Positions 10,240-34,989 of a stretch of 64,000 bases of DNA are shown piece after piece; position 1 is the stretch's first letter; the number at the start of each line of letters is the position of its first letter. Both the position numbers and the translations under genes were made by a program. Origin of the DNA: Glandiceps talaboti (lineage: Eukaryota; Hemichordata; Enteropneusta; Spengelidae); the NCBI RefSeq assembly GCF_964340395.1, contig NC_135549.1:28141095-28205094 (forward strand). Direction: 5' to 3'. A model generated the notes under the pieces. The model was given only the letters and a program-made list of their open reading frames with translations. It did no database searches and had not been told where the DNA came from.

Positions 10240-11750
10240 ACAATGGTGAGATGTTGCAACAGTGGGGAGTTGAATTGGTGGGAACGGTGGGATGCCAAAT
10301 TCGGCAAAATAACGCAACGGTAGATAACACAGTAAGACAAATGAGAATGTGACCTCCCCTAAATCCCTTTCTTCAAAAACATGGCTCTCCACGTGACTCT
10401 CCAGGCCCTATTCCTATGGAATTACTGAAAGCTCACTTGATAATCAGTAACGATAACTATGATATAGGCCAACCAATGAGAGGAAACCATACGATAACTT
10501 TATCTTTTTTGTTACCTTCCACACACAGAGTTGGATATGATATTCGATACAGTTATGAGGACGGAATTGATATAGTTTTCAACTTCGTATTCTTTCTGAT
10601 CGCGACTGGAAACAAATCCCCAGATCTTAGGCGGCGACGATCACGGATGTAGCATAACGTATCACTCTCTAGATTTGGTTATGAACGATAATAACATAAT
10701 TTTATCCAAAAAAATTGACTGATTAAGACAAATACTGGAAGTAATACTCGGTGACGTGGGCTTCACAGATATAGTGTGGCTGCTTCATTCATCAGTCAGA
10801 CTAGAGCAAGGCGACACGACCATGAGTAGAGTTACTGTGGCTTTCCACTGGGTTATACAGACAACAACAATGTTGTCGCTCAAATAGTTTTTACCGCACT
10901 ATGCAATGTGTACTTTCACACTTCTGTCAAGTATGTTTATCCATGGGTGATTTAAGACTGTTCAGACTGTACACTATCTCGAGTAAGTCATTATCTAACA
11001 AAATAGTTTTCAAAAATCGGTTTACTTTAAGCTAGTGCAGTTTTCGTTCACATGTAACTATGTAGTACTTGTCTTCATTATATGCTAAAATGAGCACCGA
11101 CACTTGGATTACAGACAGTATTATGGCAGTTTGGAAGTTGAAGTGGATGTTGAGGTGGGGATGTGGGGGGAACGACGACAAATAGCACCGAATTGAGGGC
11201 GGGGGATTACCGTTGAAACATCTCTATATAATTTTTCTACAGCAAACAGTACAAGTCAATAAAAATCACCAGCTGGTTCGTGAAGTGATTGGTTCCCACT
11301 CCCCTCCCGGTACTGTTTTTTTAATACGTGAATGCAGATGTTAACTTTAAATGTGTCGTGTATTAGTTTGTATTATCGGTTCCTTACTGTAAAGTGGGTT
11401 AAACAGTTCAGACCGAGTTCAAAATAGTACGCAACGAACTAAGTACGCAACGAACTAGACATGTCAAGGCTTCAGAAAGATAACGGATTTGTTATTTAAA
11501 TTTTTTAATTAGATCAACATAGCCACGTCAGTACAGACACGGTGGCACCCCACTGACGTCTCCATGCTCTTGTTCATTGGCCAATGCTCTCATTAATAAC
11601 TCAGTCGAAATGTAATGCCCACGTCGTGCCGGGGTACAAGCGCATACGCTAGCAAGACAGGTTCACCCTTTCCCTTTCCTGTTGAGTATTGTTGACAGTG
11701 TTGTCTTAAGGTGATCATTTTCTAAAACTACCTTAGGGCAGGGAATGTTA
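10240..11750. other. Unassigned intergenic DNA
   Basis: No gene-like frame, splice-site cluster or repeat boundary is recognised. A short near-duplicate ('gtacgcaacgaacta' twice) lies at about 11430-11457. Confidence 0.4.
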
Positions 11751-11754
11751 TGGA

Positions 11755-11760
11755 ATGGAC

Positions 11761-11793
<33 letters not shown>

Positions 11794-12000
11794 TTCTTTC
11801 TTCTTTCTGTCTATGTATGTACCTGTGTGTGCCGTCATTTTCTCATGGATGGCTGGCTCTATTGAAATGAAATTTGAAACATACGGGTTTGTTGGTGTTG
11901 TAATGGCGCGGACTATTTAGAACCGGAATCATCATGCTAATTAGCCAGGAATCTAAAATTGATGGAATGAGTATTTTGGCTGGTTTCCCTACATAGTAAC
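11755..12000 (+). repeat. Dispersed repeat with (TCTG)n head, short copy
   Basis: Starts with (GTCT)n at 11760-11793, then 'gtcattttctcatggatggctggctc..ttgaaatgaaatttgaaac', which matches the head of the copies at 27795 and 47095. It lacks most of the tandem body. Confidence 0.65.
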
Positions 12001-12585
12001 CAGGTTAAATTTGCATAACTAATATTTTGTCAGTGATGATAGGTGATATCTTAAGAGTGGTGGATTCAAATTGTATGTAGCATACTGTCTTTGTTGAGGA
12101 TGTAGCAAGCGAGATGTATATATGGTGGTTAGGTACAGTGCGACTATTGCGATATGTAGCCAGGGTGCCATTTTGAAGTCGACAGTGGTGAAGCACGGTT
12201 CTTGGGTGGAAAAGTCAATTCACAATGTAACGGAGTATAAAGACGAAAATTCGGAACGACGAAACACAACTACTGCAGACAACACCAATTAATTGACGGA
12301 ACACCAAGCAGCAAAAAAACCCTCAGTAATAGGTACAAAACAGGTAGAAACATGGAGCACCCAGAGACGATGTGCACGGTACGAAGACATGTGTACAACA
12401 TCTTTGTTACTATCCAGGACTTTGAATAATGGATACTATCATTGTCAAGAGATACTACAACTGTAAAAGTTATCTCCAGTTTTACGAACAATCTTGCCGG
12501 TAAAATGACAGTGAGTGACACCACACTTTGCAGTTGTAACAATGGGAAGAACCCGAAAACTCAACGTAGTTACCAAACTTTGCAA

Positions 12586-12812
12586 ATAGACCCGGTTACG
12601 TACTTTGCAACAGTGACATTACTACTAGCGGGAGATATTTCGTTAAATGATCCCCCATCTAGCCATCTCATACTGGGACTATCTTATCTACAGTCCCAGG
12701 GACTCTCTGAACAACTGTTCAGAGTTTTCCAGTCTCACGGTGTTAATTTGTACCACCAGCCAAGCAACACCCTACGCACATTGCTAGTGCACCCAAAGGA
12801 CAAAACAACTCT
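12586..12812 (+). pseudogene. Penelope-like retroelement fragment with LINE-like leader
   Basis: In the frame starting at 12442, residues 82-122 contain GLSEQLFRVFQSHGVNLYH followed by PSNTLRTLLVHPKDKT. This resembles the segment just before the GIY-YIG endonuclease of Penelope-like elements (GL.E.L.RVF..HG, then TLR.LLV.PKDK). Residues 49-72 (DPVTYFATVTLLLAGDISLN) resemble the start of LINE ORF2 proteins, so the frame looks chimeric. No complete reverse transcriptase or GIY-YIG domain follows. The hammerhead motifs at 22.6-23.1, 30.5 and 48.7 kb are independent hints of Penelope-type elements. Confidence 0.5.
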
Positions 12813-12818
12813 GTGGCT

Positions 12819-12896
12819 GCTAGACCTCAGATGTTCTTCTGATAGAATAAGACACATGGAACATCACTATCGAGGATGGAACATCTGAGGTCTAGC
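12819..12896. repeat. Perfect 18-bp inverted repeat
   Basis: GCTAGACCTCAGATGTTC at 12819-12836 is exactly complementary to 12879-12896, with a 42-base loop. It terminates the Penelope-like fragment and could mark an element end. The 660 bases that follow show no recognisable gene. Confidence 0.75.
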
Positions 12897-13559
12897 AAAA
12901 GTCATCTCTGGAGTTCAGGGATATAAATAATTGCCAATCAGAGAACTGCATTGGCGACAAGCACAAACAGAGGACAATAGCTAATTTTGCATATTCAGCT
13001 TAAGGAGGGGCTTGTAAAAACAACCACCAATTCCAAATGTGTGAATGAAAACGTCTACACACTCGTCAAACTCACAGTTACCATAAACTGATAAGATATA
13101 ATAGTTAGTATTTTTTTAGCATCACATGATATTGGACATTAGTATTATAGAGCATTGGCATTATAGAGGTCATTTGTTATTTAATATATTAACATATGTA
13201 TATGCATACATGGTCTAACTCACGGCCATATGTCATCTCAATGGAATGTGAAGTCTGAAAATGACATTAGCTAGACATTCGGGCAAGCCCTCACTGCGAA
13301 CTTCGTTCACTTATCGTATCGGAAGAAAGCCCGAACGTCTAGCAGCAAGACTAAGTTTATGACTATTTGTCCAGAGTGATAATCTCGCAGACGATTAGAC
13401 ATGAAACAAATTTTCGTGGTAACTGATCTCTCGTTGAAATATAAGATTAGGTTTTTTTTTAATTTAGATAAGAGAAGACTTGAGAATGGACAAGGTGTCT
13501 TTATTTAGTCAATAAAGAAAAGAGAGACATGGACTGAAATAAGACTGCAGTTGAAGAAA

Positions 13560-15940
13560 CCCTTCTAGTAGTAAGTTTACATCGCCCTCCAGGCCCAGAC
13601 AGCCCGAACTGGTACAACGAGATCGCTAACGCTGTTAACATGTTGTGTAAAATCAGTGCTGAGACTCATTGCTACTAGGTGACTTCAATTTGGATGTCAC
13701 AAACAACACAGCATGCAACTTAATTTCCAACATGGAAGTCAGCGACTTAAAACAAACTTATACACGAACCTACCAGAGTTACAGCAACCACATCATCCAT
13801 CATAGACTTATTATTTTCCAATATGACATCAATCATAAAAAGTGGAGTATATCCACTCAGTCTCTCAGACCACTTTATGATTTATTGCAACGACAGGGCA
13901 AAACTACCTAACTAACATCAGGAACTGCCAAAGCCAGGACCTTGATAGTCAACTTTTAGAAATGACCTCAGGAAATTTTCGTGTTACAATCAAATCAGAG
14001 CTCCCGACATCAACACCGCTTGGACTGTCTCCAAACACTTTTTCACCTCAGTAAGCGACATTGATGCTTCCTGGCATATATCTATACCTATGGTCCGAGG
14101 ATACACCACTCCATGGCTTACCCACGACATCAGAAAGCAAATACACTCACGCGACCAAAATATTTACGAACAATACAAATCTCAGAGGAACAAAGTCACA
14201 AACACTTTGAAGACACAAAATCTAGTTATTATAACAAAATTATCCTTGAAAACATGTCTCAATCTGGAAATCTCTGGTCAGCTGTCAAAAACTATGTCCC
14301 ACCAAACAAGCAATCTTGTAACATTAGTAGCGTTGAGGTAAATGGTATAAACATTACTGAACCTATTGGCATAGCTCGAGCTTTCAACGAATTTTTCACA
14401 ATAGGTAAACAAACTGGAACACAAATTTAAAAAAAATCACTTTGCATGAACTCTCATAATAGTAATTTACGTTGTTTTAAATTTAACCCCGTCTGTGACA
14501 AAAAAGTCCAAATATTGCTCGAAAACTTATCTGTCAAAAAAGCACATGGCATCGACAGTATGTCACCAGAATTACTAAAGCAGCACCAGTGATTTCATGG
14601 CCTCTAGCTACACTCTTTAACTATTCCTTCATGTCTGGGGAAATACCAGACAAGTAGAAAACTGATAAAATTGTCAAATTGGCAAAAAGGGGTCAGCTTT
14701 AGACACCTCTAACTACATACCTGTATAATTGTTATCGATTTGTCTGAAAACATTTTGAAAAGATTGTCCAACTGTCCATAATCTCCTCTGTGTCTACCTA
14801 TCAGGTTTCAGACCATCTCATTCCACTGTAACACCTCTCATCGACGTCACAGATTATATGCTACATAATGCCCATCAGGATCTATGCACAGGTGTTGTCT
14901 TTCTAGACTTACACAGGGCTTTTGACACCATGTTCTCCTAGACATGCTTTCCAATATCGGAAGGACTACAAGAAAATGAGCACCTACGGTTCAAATATTA
15001 TTTGCTTAACAGGAACCAATGTGTATCCAAAAATGGAGTGACTTCGGAACTTCAGAAAATTGAATATGGAGTTCCACAAGATTCTGTTCTCGGCCCCTCC
15101 TATTCATTATTTACATAAATGACGTTCACCTTCAGGTAAAAAAATCCAATGTAATTATCGTGCAGATGACATGACCCTTTTTGATGCCTCAAAAGATATT
15201 AATGACGTTCATTAAGTTCTACCAAGAGACTTGAGGTCAGCCCATTCCAGGCTTACAGCCAACAAACTTACACTGAATGCCAAAAAGACGAAGACGATGA
15301 TATTTTATTACAAAGAAGAAATCCAAAATTAAAATCGACGACATATACATTTAGAGCAGGTTGATTCATTTAAATACGTATTTAGTTCGAACCACTAATA
15401 TCCTAGGGATCCCTTGTTACCAAAACTATCACTAACTTCAGACCACTAACGAATTCTTAGTGGTATGAGCACTAACATAACACAGAGACTAGGAATTATT
15501 CATCGCATCAGAAATTGTCTTCCGCAGCAAACAACAAAATTGCTTATCAAATCAATGGTGTTACCACTGTTTGATTAGAGTGACGTAGTCGGGTCAAACT
15601 GTAATTCTACGTTGCTATCTAAACTCCAGCGTCTATTAAATAGGGCGGGAACTTTATCATCTAAAGTTAGGCAAACATTAGTAGATATACGGTGTCTTCA
15701 TCGCCCCGGCTAGAAATAATTATGTCCTACGTAAGTTCACCCAGAGGGATGGTAACATTTGAAACTCCCTGTCAGACAACTTTAAAACAACTGAGAATAT
15801 TAACATATTCAAAAGTCTGTACAAAACCCACTAATGGGATGCACAGCGCATGTAGTCATACACTAAAATCGCCACCTATATTTTCAATTGTCTTGGTTCC
15901 ACATGTAAATGTTTTATAGATTTGTTTGTCTGTCATTTTC
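13560..15940 (+). pseudogene. Decayed CR1-like non-LTR retrotransposon
   Basis: Broken plus-strand frames follow the order of a LINE ORF2. An endonuclease piece comes first (LLLGDFNLDV near 13669), then linker sequence (TPWLTHDIRKQIHSRD, GNLWSAVKNYVPP). Reverse-transcriptase pieces follow: KKAHGIDSMSPELLK near 14540, VVFLDLHRAFDTM near 14900, EYGVPQDSVLGP near 15065. A thumb-like region is near 15540-15660. Stops and frameshifts occur throughout. It is clearly inactive. Confidence 0.75.
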
Positions 15941-16019
15941 ACTTTCCGTTTGTGAGTATACCTCAATGTTGTAGCATTTCTTTTCGCCCTTGCTTTAAAA
16001 AGCTAACTTGGACCAAAAC

Positions 16020-16339
16020 ATTCTGAAAAATTGTTACCCGGGTGTCAAATCTTTCCTTTCGTTTCAGTCAATTTTAAATAAATATCTATGTGATCATAAT
16101 TTGTTTGCAATATATCAGTTAGCATATCGAGCGGGTTTCAGCATAGAAACTGCTCTCCTTAGAGTTCAAAATGATGTATTATAGTGCTCTCTTAATACAC
16201 AGAAAGATGTCATTTTAATTGTACTCTATCTTTCTGCTGTTTTCGATACGATTGACCATGACGTATATTGCATTATAGGTTTGGCATAATGGGAACAACT
16301 TTAGAATGGTTTACTTCTTATTTGAGAGGGCGTACCCAA

Positions 16340-16380
<41 letters not shown>

Positions 16381-17545
16381 GTGTGTGGTCTGTCTTGTCG
16401 AAGGCAAATTCTGCTGATTTTTGGTGTCCCCCAGGTGTCAGATCCTCGGTCCTATTCTGTTCAGTCTTTATATGGCACCTCTGAAGGACATCATAATCAG
16501 GCATGGTTTAAATTGCATGATGCATGCTGATGATTCTGAACTATATCTCACTTGCGACGGTGACCGGGTTCCTACTACCTTGACTGAATTATGTGTTGAT
16601 GAGATCAGGGGGTGGATGCGAGACAATATGCTGTGTGTTAATGATGGGAAACCAAGAAGAGATAGTGCGTTTCTCTTCCAAATTTGGCTGTGTATGTACG
16701 TCACACGTACGGTCCCTCGCTGTGATGTGCGGATTGGTGAGGTCAATATAAATCCATCTGACATTGTTCGAAATCTTGTAATTGGTGTCTTCATGGATTC
16801 AGCTGCTACCATATCATATCATGTTGTAAATGCTTGCAAAGCTGCCTCCTGTCCGCCTTGGAAGATTGGAAGAATTCGCAACAGAAACTTGTTCATGCCT
16901 TCAAAACATCTCGATTAGATTACTGTAATAGTTTTTTATTTTATGATCTTTCCTTGTTACATGAGATTCACAAACACCAAATCAATCAAAACTCATGATC
17001 ATCAGAGAAAGACAAAAATGTGACTCTGATACTCCAGTGATTATACTGGCTCCCTGTTCAGCGGCGAATTGAGTTCAAAATTGTATGTATTACTTTTTAA
17101 AGTAATAAATAGAATTGCACAATCGCATTTAAGTGAACTACTGACAGGGCGGGTCATTGGTCGTACCCTTCGTGCTCAGTCCAATGGTACTGTTAATTTA
17201 TACCAGCCTATTGGCAGTTCTATGTAGTATGGTAATCGAGCTTTTTCAATTTGTGCCTCTCGACTATGGGATGCCTAAGCATCACAGATCCGAGCTGCTT
17301 CTTCATTCGACAGTTTTAAAATTGAAAACTTACCTTTTGAGATCATTTTATCATGAGTCATTTTATATATTTTACCTTTTTGCATGTGATCCTGTTTACT
17401 AGGTTTGTTTTGTTCCCGGTACATTTCAAACAGTTTTTCAAATATTTTATTTTTGTCTTTTATGAAACTTTGTTTTTCCTGTCAGTTGAATTGTACAGCG
17501 CATTGTGATTATTTTTAAGAATTAACGATTAGGATTAGGATTAAA
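16020..17545 (+). pseudogene. Decayed CR1-like LINE 3' part with TTAGGA tail
   Basis: Reverse-transcriptase remnants run in order: LAYRAGFSIETALLRVQND near 16115, a degenerate LSAVFDTIDHD, and MHADDSELYLTCDGD near 16518. Then come DEIRGWMRDNMLCVNDGK and GRIRNRNLF. Frames are broken. The 3' end at about 17527-17545 is a short tandem GATTAG/GGATTA tail, typical of CR1/L2-like elements. A (GT)n run at 16340-16388 interrupts the reverse-transcriptase region. Confidence 0.75.
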
Positions 17546-17549
17546 GTTG

Positions 17550-18089
17550 ACTTTATTTATAATGCGTATATAGCATATATTTCAAATAATATTTAAAAAC
17601 AAATATGTAAAATCTTTCAAACCGTCTTAATACACTGCTGTAAAACTAACTACTGCTTATTTGGTTTGCAGTATTAGATGTTAATAGTTGATTTGCGTAA
17701 TATAATGATCAATTATATGAGTAAGCTACCCTTATCGATACCCCATAGCTTGACCCTGAGTAAATTGCTGATGTGGTCATCTTCAGACAATGCGTACTTT
17801 GACCAGGGCAAATCTGGAACACTGTAAACGCCCACATTAATCTGCCCCTTTAGTGTTTTATGACGGGAGGAATTAAGTTTACATCTGGTTCTTACTGGAG
17901 CTCGCTCTGATTAAGTTGGGTGAGAGCTTTTATCTATGAGCCATAGTTACGCCTAACAAAAATACAAAAACTAAATAATTGCGACATATTATTGAGTTTC
18001 GGCGAGTTCAATGCAATTAAAATTCTAACTTTACTCCGGGCGTCAGGGTAGATTTGTGTAAGAAAAATAAAATGCATGAATGTTTCGAA

Positions 18090-18090
<1 letters not shown>
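17550..18090. other. Unassigned, with a fragment of the TCTG-family tail
   Basis: Mostly unrecognised. 'gacgggaggaattaagtttacatctgg' at about 17860 matches the 3' end of the TCTG-headed repeats at 28440 and 48005, so one such element ends here. Confidence 0.45.
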
Positions 18091-18091
<1 letters not shown>

Positions 18092-18128
<37 letters not shown>

Positions 18129-18175
18129 AACACACACACACACACACACACACACAAAGACAGACAGGCAGACAC

Positions 18176-18206
<31 letters not shown>

Positions 18207-18215
18207 TACGCACAT
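18092..18215. repeat. (AC)n / (CACATA)n compound microsatellite
   Basis: AC dinucleotide runs with AGACAGACAG in the middle and a CACATA hexamer array at the right. Open frames here are artefacts. Confidence 0.95.
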
Positions 18216-18289
18216 ACATACTAAAACCATTGCATTACTTGGCAAATTACTTAGACAAAACTACATGACATTGAGAGTTGCATTCTTGG

Positions 18290-18720
18290 CATAGCTTGTT
18301 GGTGAGGCTCTTGATTTTAATGAGTAAGGACCATTGGCTATGAAAGCAATCTTAAAATGTCATATCATTTTGTACACAGTCACATTGATACTAACAAAGT
18401 ACACGTACATTATAACGCTTACAGATGTAACTTTCGATTTTAACTTGGGAACCATTCGCAAAATTCATCATGTTTGGGAATTGGACAATATCTTAAGAAT
18501 GTAATCTACAAATTTCATTTAATTCAACACATACATTTATGATGACACAGCACACCTGTCATATAAAGATTTTAAGCTTGTTGTATGGCTTTTGATTGTA
18601 AGTAATTTGAAAAAATAATTTTGTTGATGTAGCCAATAATTCTGATGTGTTATTTAAATAATTAAATGGATTAGGCAATATCTTAACAATATAGTCTTCA
18701 AATTGTATATAATTTGGTAA
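18290..18720 (+). repeat. Partial copy of the TCTG-family tandem body
   Basis: Two degenerate units carry 'ggacaatatcttaagaatg', 'ggcaatatcttaacaatat' and 'gcacacctgtcatataaag', matching the body units of the 27795 and 47095 copies. No (TCTG)n head is present on this side. Confidence 0.5.
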
Positions 18721-18817
18721 ATACATTGACGATAGCAAAGCGTATGTACGATACAAAGCCTACTAGACTAAGTGTAGATTGTGATGAGTTCTTTGCAAAA
18801 TTGCAGAGACAGTCAGG

Positions 18818-18834
18818 AACATACATACATACAT

Positions 18835-18872
<38 letters not shown>

Positions 18873-18902
18873 TTACATACATACATACATACATACATAC
18901 AT
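18818..18902. repeat. (CATA)n with (AC)n core
   Basis: CATA tetramers flank an AC core. The open frames across it are artefacts. Confidence 0.95.
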
Positions 18903-19000
18903 GGAAAGCGTAATAACTATGGCTACGTTGTTTTGTATTGCATGTATTTCATACAAAAAACAAACACAAATGGCGCACGATTGTTACATTTTTAGCGACT

Positions 19001-19007
19001 GTTTATT
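19001..19007 (-). terminator. Possible polyadenylation signal of copy B
   Basis: The minus strand reads GAAATAAAC, containing AATAAA, about 305 bases downstream of the copy B stop codon. It is the first canonical hexamer I noticed there. This is a weak positional inference. Confidence 0.35.
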
Positions 19008-19310
19008 TCAGCTGCAAACGATAACATTACTTTAATTCTTTCATGGTGATTTTAGATTCATTACAAAATCTCATCTCTTAAATCAGTTTCAACATTTCTA
19101 TGCGTATTATGAACTAGACAACGGTGTGTTTTTCAATTATTATTGTCAGTGTTTTAATTCATCACATGTTTATACACGTTTGGGCATTTCATAGTGGTAC
19201 ATTATGTGATTCAGAATCTTTCATAAAATTCAAAAATAAATCATGTTGAATTTAGAAAAGAAAAGCAATTCAAGCTGGGAGAAATGTCTGACCATTAACT
19301 TCGTCCATTT

Positions 19311-30809
<11,499 letters not shown>

Positions 30810-31455
30810 GACAATACACTAAAAAGAAAACACTTGATTGTGTAATATATATACAACTGCAATCAGAATATTTAATTGTTTAGTATTAGGTGTCTGTTTT
30901 GCCAAAATAACATTTTGAACTCGAGTGTTTTTTGAAAAAAGAAAGCATACATGTTATGTTGCGATTCTTCGTATTATGAAGAGGGCAATTGACAGCAATT
31001 CAGATTTTGTGAAGCAAGAGGCATTTGTGTTTGAACATCGATTCAGGTATTACTTTTACACTGAAAGGGCTAAACACTAATGCTTGGTCTTTCTGGGCAT
31101 TGGTGGGTGGAAAAACACATTGCTGTATGTACATTATAGCTTACTGTTATTGAAAGCAATATCCTGATTCCCCTATAAGATGTTTGTACAGGTATAACTC
31201 TACATTTTCAGATGCCAACTCAAAGATTCTAAAATGACTATCTTTGTGTGAAAGGAGTCAACATTACTGTTTCTTACCATATTCCATTCTCTTGAGGTTT
31301 GTCATGAAAATGCAGCTCCACTGAGCATATGCTAGCATTCTGGGTTTGTTTTATGAGAAGTAATAGCATTTATATGTTTATCACCTGTACTAAAGTTATC
31401 ATCAAAAATCTTCCCTATTTTATGTCACATTTCAATTCCTGGTAGTAGTACTCAC

Positions 31456-31510
31456 CGTTCGTAACTCTTGTGCTGCAATATCCTACGAACTTTGCTCAAC
31501 GACAAGTAAA
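31456..31510 (-). other. Noncoding first exon of copy B
   Basis: The minus-strand sequence ends GTTACGAACG, then donor GTGAGTACTA (31450-31455). It would splice to the acceptor at 30819, just before the ATG exon. The arrangement parallels copy A. The transcription start is not fixed. Confidence 0.55.
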
Positions 31511-31530
31511 ATCGAGGACCGAAATGCACG

Positions 31531-31556
31531 ACTTTAAAACCAGCTCTCCGTGGGAA
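31531..31556 (-). promoter_or_regulatory. Core promoter of copy B
   Basis: The minus strand reads TTTCCCACGGAGAG, then CTGG and a TATA-like TTTTAAAGT. The CCCACGGARAG block is shared with the copy A promoter at the same place relative to the TATA-like element. Confidence 0.5.
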
Positions 31557-32044
31557 ATATATCTTTATCGACATCTTTTCCTTTCTTTATCTGATTCATT
31601 ATCTGACATCACGAGATCCACTACCGTAGTTGCATGGCTTCTTTTTGCTTTATCTAAGTTAGGGTAGGTATGATGAATTAGGCCAAATCATGAAAAATAG
31701 CGTGTTGCCGTTAACCTAACCTACTCAAATTTAAGCCCCCGGCCCTCATTTTTTTTCTGCATGCAAAGAGGTAAAATGGTAACAATTTACTTCAGATCTA
31801 TTTCTGTGTACATCTTTATATTATGGCTTTCCCTCACCCATGATCACTTTTTTCTTAAAAGTCGTATTCCAGTGAGAAACTGTGTCTTTTTAGACTATAA
31901 CAGTACAGTTTACATAACGTGTTTGTCTATCTAACTATAATAAGCAGATTTTTTCGTCTCGAGGCAGATGTCACGACATCTCGCATCGCGTGAGCCACGG
32001 CAAATGCTTGACCACTATCACGTTTTTAACAACCGTTGTTGCTA

Positions 32045-33135
32045 AGGGACCTGTCAGTTTCTCCAGCCTGGGGCAGTGGATTTTGCCATCTGGCCGACAA
32101 AACCCCCCAAAGAAACCAGGCTGACCCCCCCCTTCCCCCTGCACTTAATTCTAAAACGTGGTTCCCCCCTCTCCCATATACCATATTCACATAACAGGTA
32201 TTTTTTGATCGTGACTCTATGTGAACTGCTTGACTGTCTCACAAATACTTTACAAGATCCTGGGATAGCACTATAAGTTCTGGAGGTTTTTTTTACTCTT
32301 GAAGCCCATTTTAGGCTATTGCGACACTTTCAGGGAATAATTTCCAAGCTTTACAAGACAGCACCATCAAGTATCAGAAACTATTATTTATAACTTACAT
32401 ATAGTTGAAATATGTTCTTAATTATAGTAAAGGTCAGCATATCAAATGGTAGTATCATTGGTAGGGGAGATTTGGAGTTTTAAGGCAATTTTTGACTATC
32501 TTGGCAAACATTTCACATTTTAAAAGACAATATCATCCCTATATCAGCATAGGGTGAAAATTCTTAAGAAACATTTAGTACCATTATGACATTATAAAGG
32601 TTGGTGCGTCTGATTGTTGGTCGAATGCATGAGTGACCTCTGGGGGTGAGAGAGTCCTAGGGGTCTCCCCTAGCAGATCCAAGGTATTGTGGTTCTATTA
32701 AGGCAATATTTAGGTTATTCATAGCCTTTGAGGTAATATTCCAAAGCTTCGAAAGTTTTCGAGGCTAAAGTTAATGTAAGTTTTAGATGAGTTTCCCATG
32801 TCACATAAAAATGGGCCTGTAACATTGGTACAGTGGCATTAATATTGCCTGTATAGTAAGTCACTGGTATGTTAGAGAACTTTAGGTGGTCATGTATAAT
32901 ACTTAATAGAAACTGGAATCTGATGAGATGTGGTGATTTGTAGTGTTCATAACATGAAGTGTCCAAAATAGAAAGTGCATCTACTCTTCTGAAGAGTAGA
33001 ATGGCTTAGATTAACTTCTTTTATAAACTACCATTTGATATTTGCCTCAAAATACAATTATGTATAAGTGAAGCATTAATTGTGAAACAGCCAAGCAAGA
33101 CGTACATGTTATGTAACAAGCGTGGTGTAGCTAGA
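32045..33135 (+). mobile_element. Non-autonomous TIR-family element, copy 3
   Basis: The left end AGGGACCTGTCAGTTTCTCC is preceded by TA. Internal blocks match copy 1 in order: 'ggctgacc', 'ccatattcaca', 'acaagacagcaccatcaag', 'tgatgagatg', 'gaagagtaga' and 'taacttcttttataaacta'. The right end is lost where the LINE at 33143 begins. Confidence 0.65.
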
Positions 33136-33142
33136 TAATACC

Positions 33143-34960
33143 AATCAATCAATCATTTTATTTCAGAACAATAACGTTTCATTTCAATTCCTTGTAGAAC
33201 GGTCAAATTGCTAAGAAATGATACTCGTCCTCAATACAGTACAATTCATGAGTAATACAGTATTTACAAAATCTTTGGCCAGCAGAGATGTTTTGATGTC
33301 GCCCCCTCTCAATTTGCAAATGATGCCAAGAGCAGCGAAATTTTGACAGTGCTGTTCTAAATTTACACATTTTAACACAACTTAAATATCTCTCTGGTTC
33401 AAGCATTGATTTGAAAGTGAGGTTGGAACGAAGCCTAGGAGATGATTCGATATCTTCGTGCCAGATCTGACTAGCACAGTATTTTAACCTTCTGGTGAAT
33501 TTAGACAAAAACTGACTAGTGGAGCCTACACCCTGGTTCAACCATGCATGGCCGAGTCGAAGGCGGCAAATTAAAGATTTAACGTTAAAAGCCCAGTTGA
33601 CTGATTTTATACTCCTTTCTTGTTGTAATCTTTTCAACATAATATAGCATTTGTAGGGGTATCTATCAGTGTTCATTTGTAGTAGTTTCAACCAATAGCT
33701 CACACATCTTTTAAAATACATGACACAGATGGGAAATCTACCACACTCACCTATTGTTGCTAAATCATTTGTTTTCCCACTAACATTCAAAAGAAATTTA
33801 CAAAACTGATAATTAAATGAACTTGTTCAACCTCGGAGGAATTTTCATAACCCCAGATTTCACTACCATACAGTAAAATAGGTGTAACATAAGTATCAAA
33901 AGGTTTGAAAGAGTCAGACATGGACATTCCACCCAGCTTCCTTAGCAAAGTCTTAAGTGGAAATATGGCCTTCCTTCCTTGTGAAGCCTGGTTTTTCTTA
34001 GTTGGGCTCCAACTAAGTCTTGACGAAAAAAATTGGCCTATATACTTGTAGTGAGGAACGACTTTAATGGTCGGTTTCACCAGAACCATCTTTCAAATTT
34101 CTTTAGACAGCCCCCCCCCCCTCTGCGGAACACCACAATTTGAGTTTTGTCTAAGTTTACACACACCCCAATGACAACAAAAAAACTGTAGCTGATTAAT
34201 TTGTCTTTAAGTGTGAATTGGCATGTCCGACCCCTCAGCCACATCATCAGCATACATTAAGATATTCAGGTTTTGAACTTCTTCATCGATATAAACACCT
34301 TCGCAACCAACCTTATTTGTATAAGGAACCAGGTCATTAATGAATAAAGAAAACAAGGCAGGACTAAGCATACAGCCTTGTCGCATCCCAATTCTACACC
34401 TAAAATATTCAGTAATACCAGCCGGCGTATTTACACAAGACCGTAAGCTCATATACATTGATCTCAGAACAGAAAGAAATTTACCATGTATACTATATCT
34501 AATCAGTTTGTCCCATAATAAATCATGTTGAACAGAATCAAATGCCTTTGAAAATGCCTTTGCCTTTGCGAATGCCTTTCATAATTTCATCTAAGGAAGT
34601 TGTTGCATTGAGGTCATCATCACAACGGTCACAATGTTGATCGTGATTCTCAACTAGCGTGGTGACAGTTTCACGAAACGCAGTATCAATGTTAGATGAT
34701 GTAGTGTTGTTAAGCAGTCAACGAAAATAATTAAACCACTGGTCAGTTGTAATATCACTAGAAGACGATACTTTACGTCTCAGGTTTCGTAACCATCCCC
34801 AGAACTTTACTGGATCATGTTTTGCCTCTAGTACTTTTTGTTTCTGTTTCTCTTGAAATAATACTTTCTTTCGTCGACAGGTAGCTTTGAAATTATTCTT
34901 AGCGGCTCTATATAAGAACAAGTCATTTCCATTATTCGAAAGTCTAAATTTATTAAGGTT
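33143..34960 (-). pseudogene. Decayed L2/CR1-like LINE, RT to 3' end
   Basis: Minus-strand pieces in order: linker (VKFWGWLRNLRRKV), RT motif A (KAFDSVQHDLLW), motif B (GMRQGCMLSPALFSLFINDL), motif C (LMYADDVA) and thumb (YKYIGQFFSSRLSW, PILLYGSEIWGYEN). A C-terminal cysteine region (CKYCITHELYCIEDEYHFL) follows. The block between linker and motif A is deleted, and frames shift. The 3' tail is (TGAT)n at 33145-33160. Confidence 0.8.
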
Positions 34961-34989
34961 TCTGGCTCAACAGAAATCTTGCCAACAAC

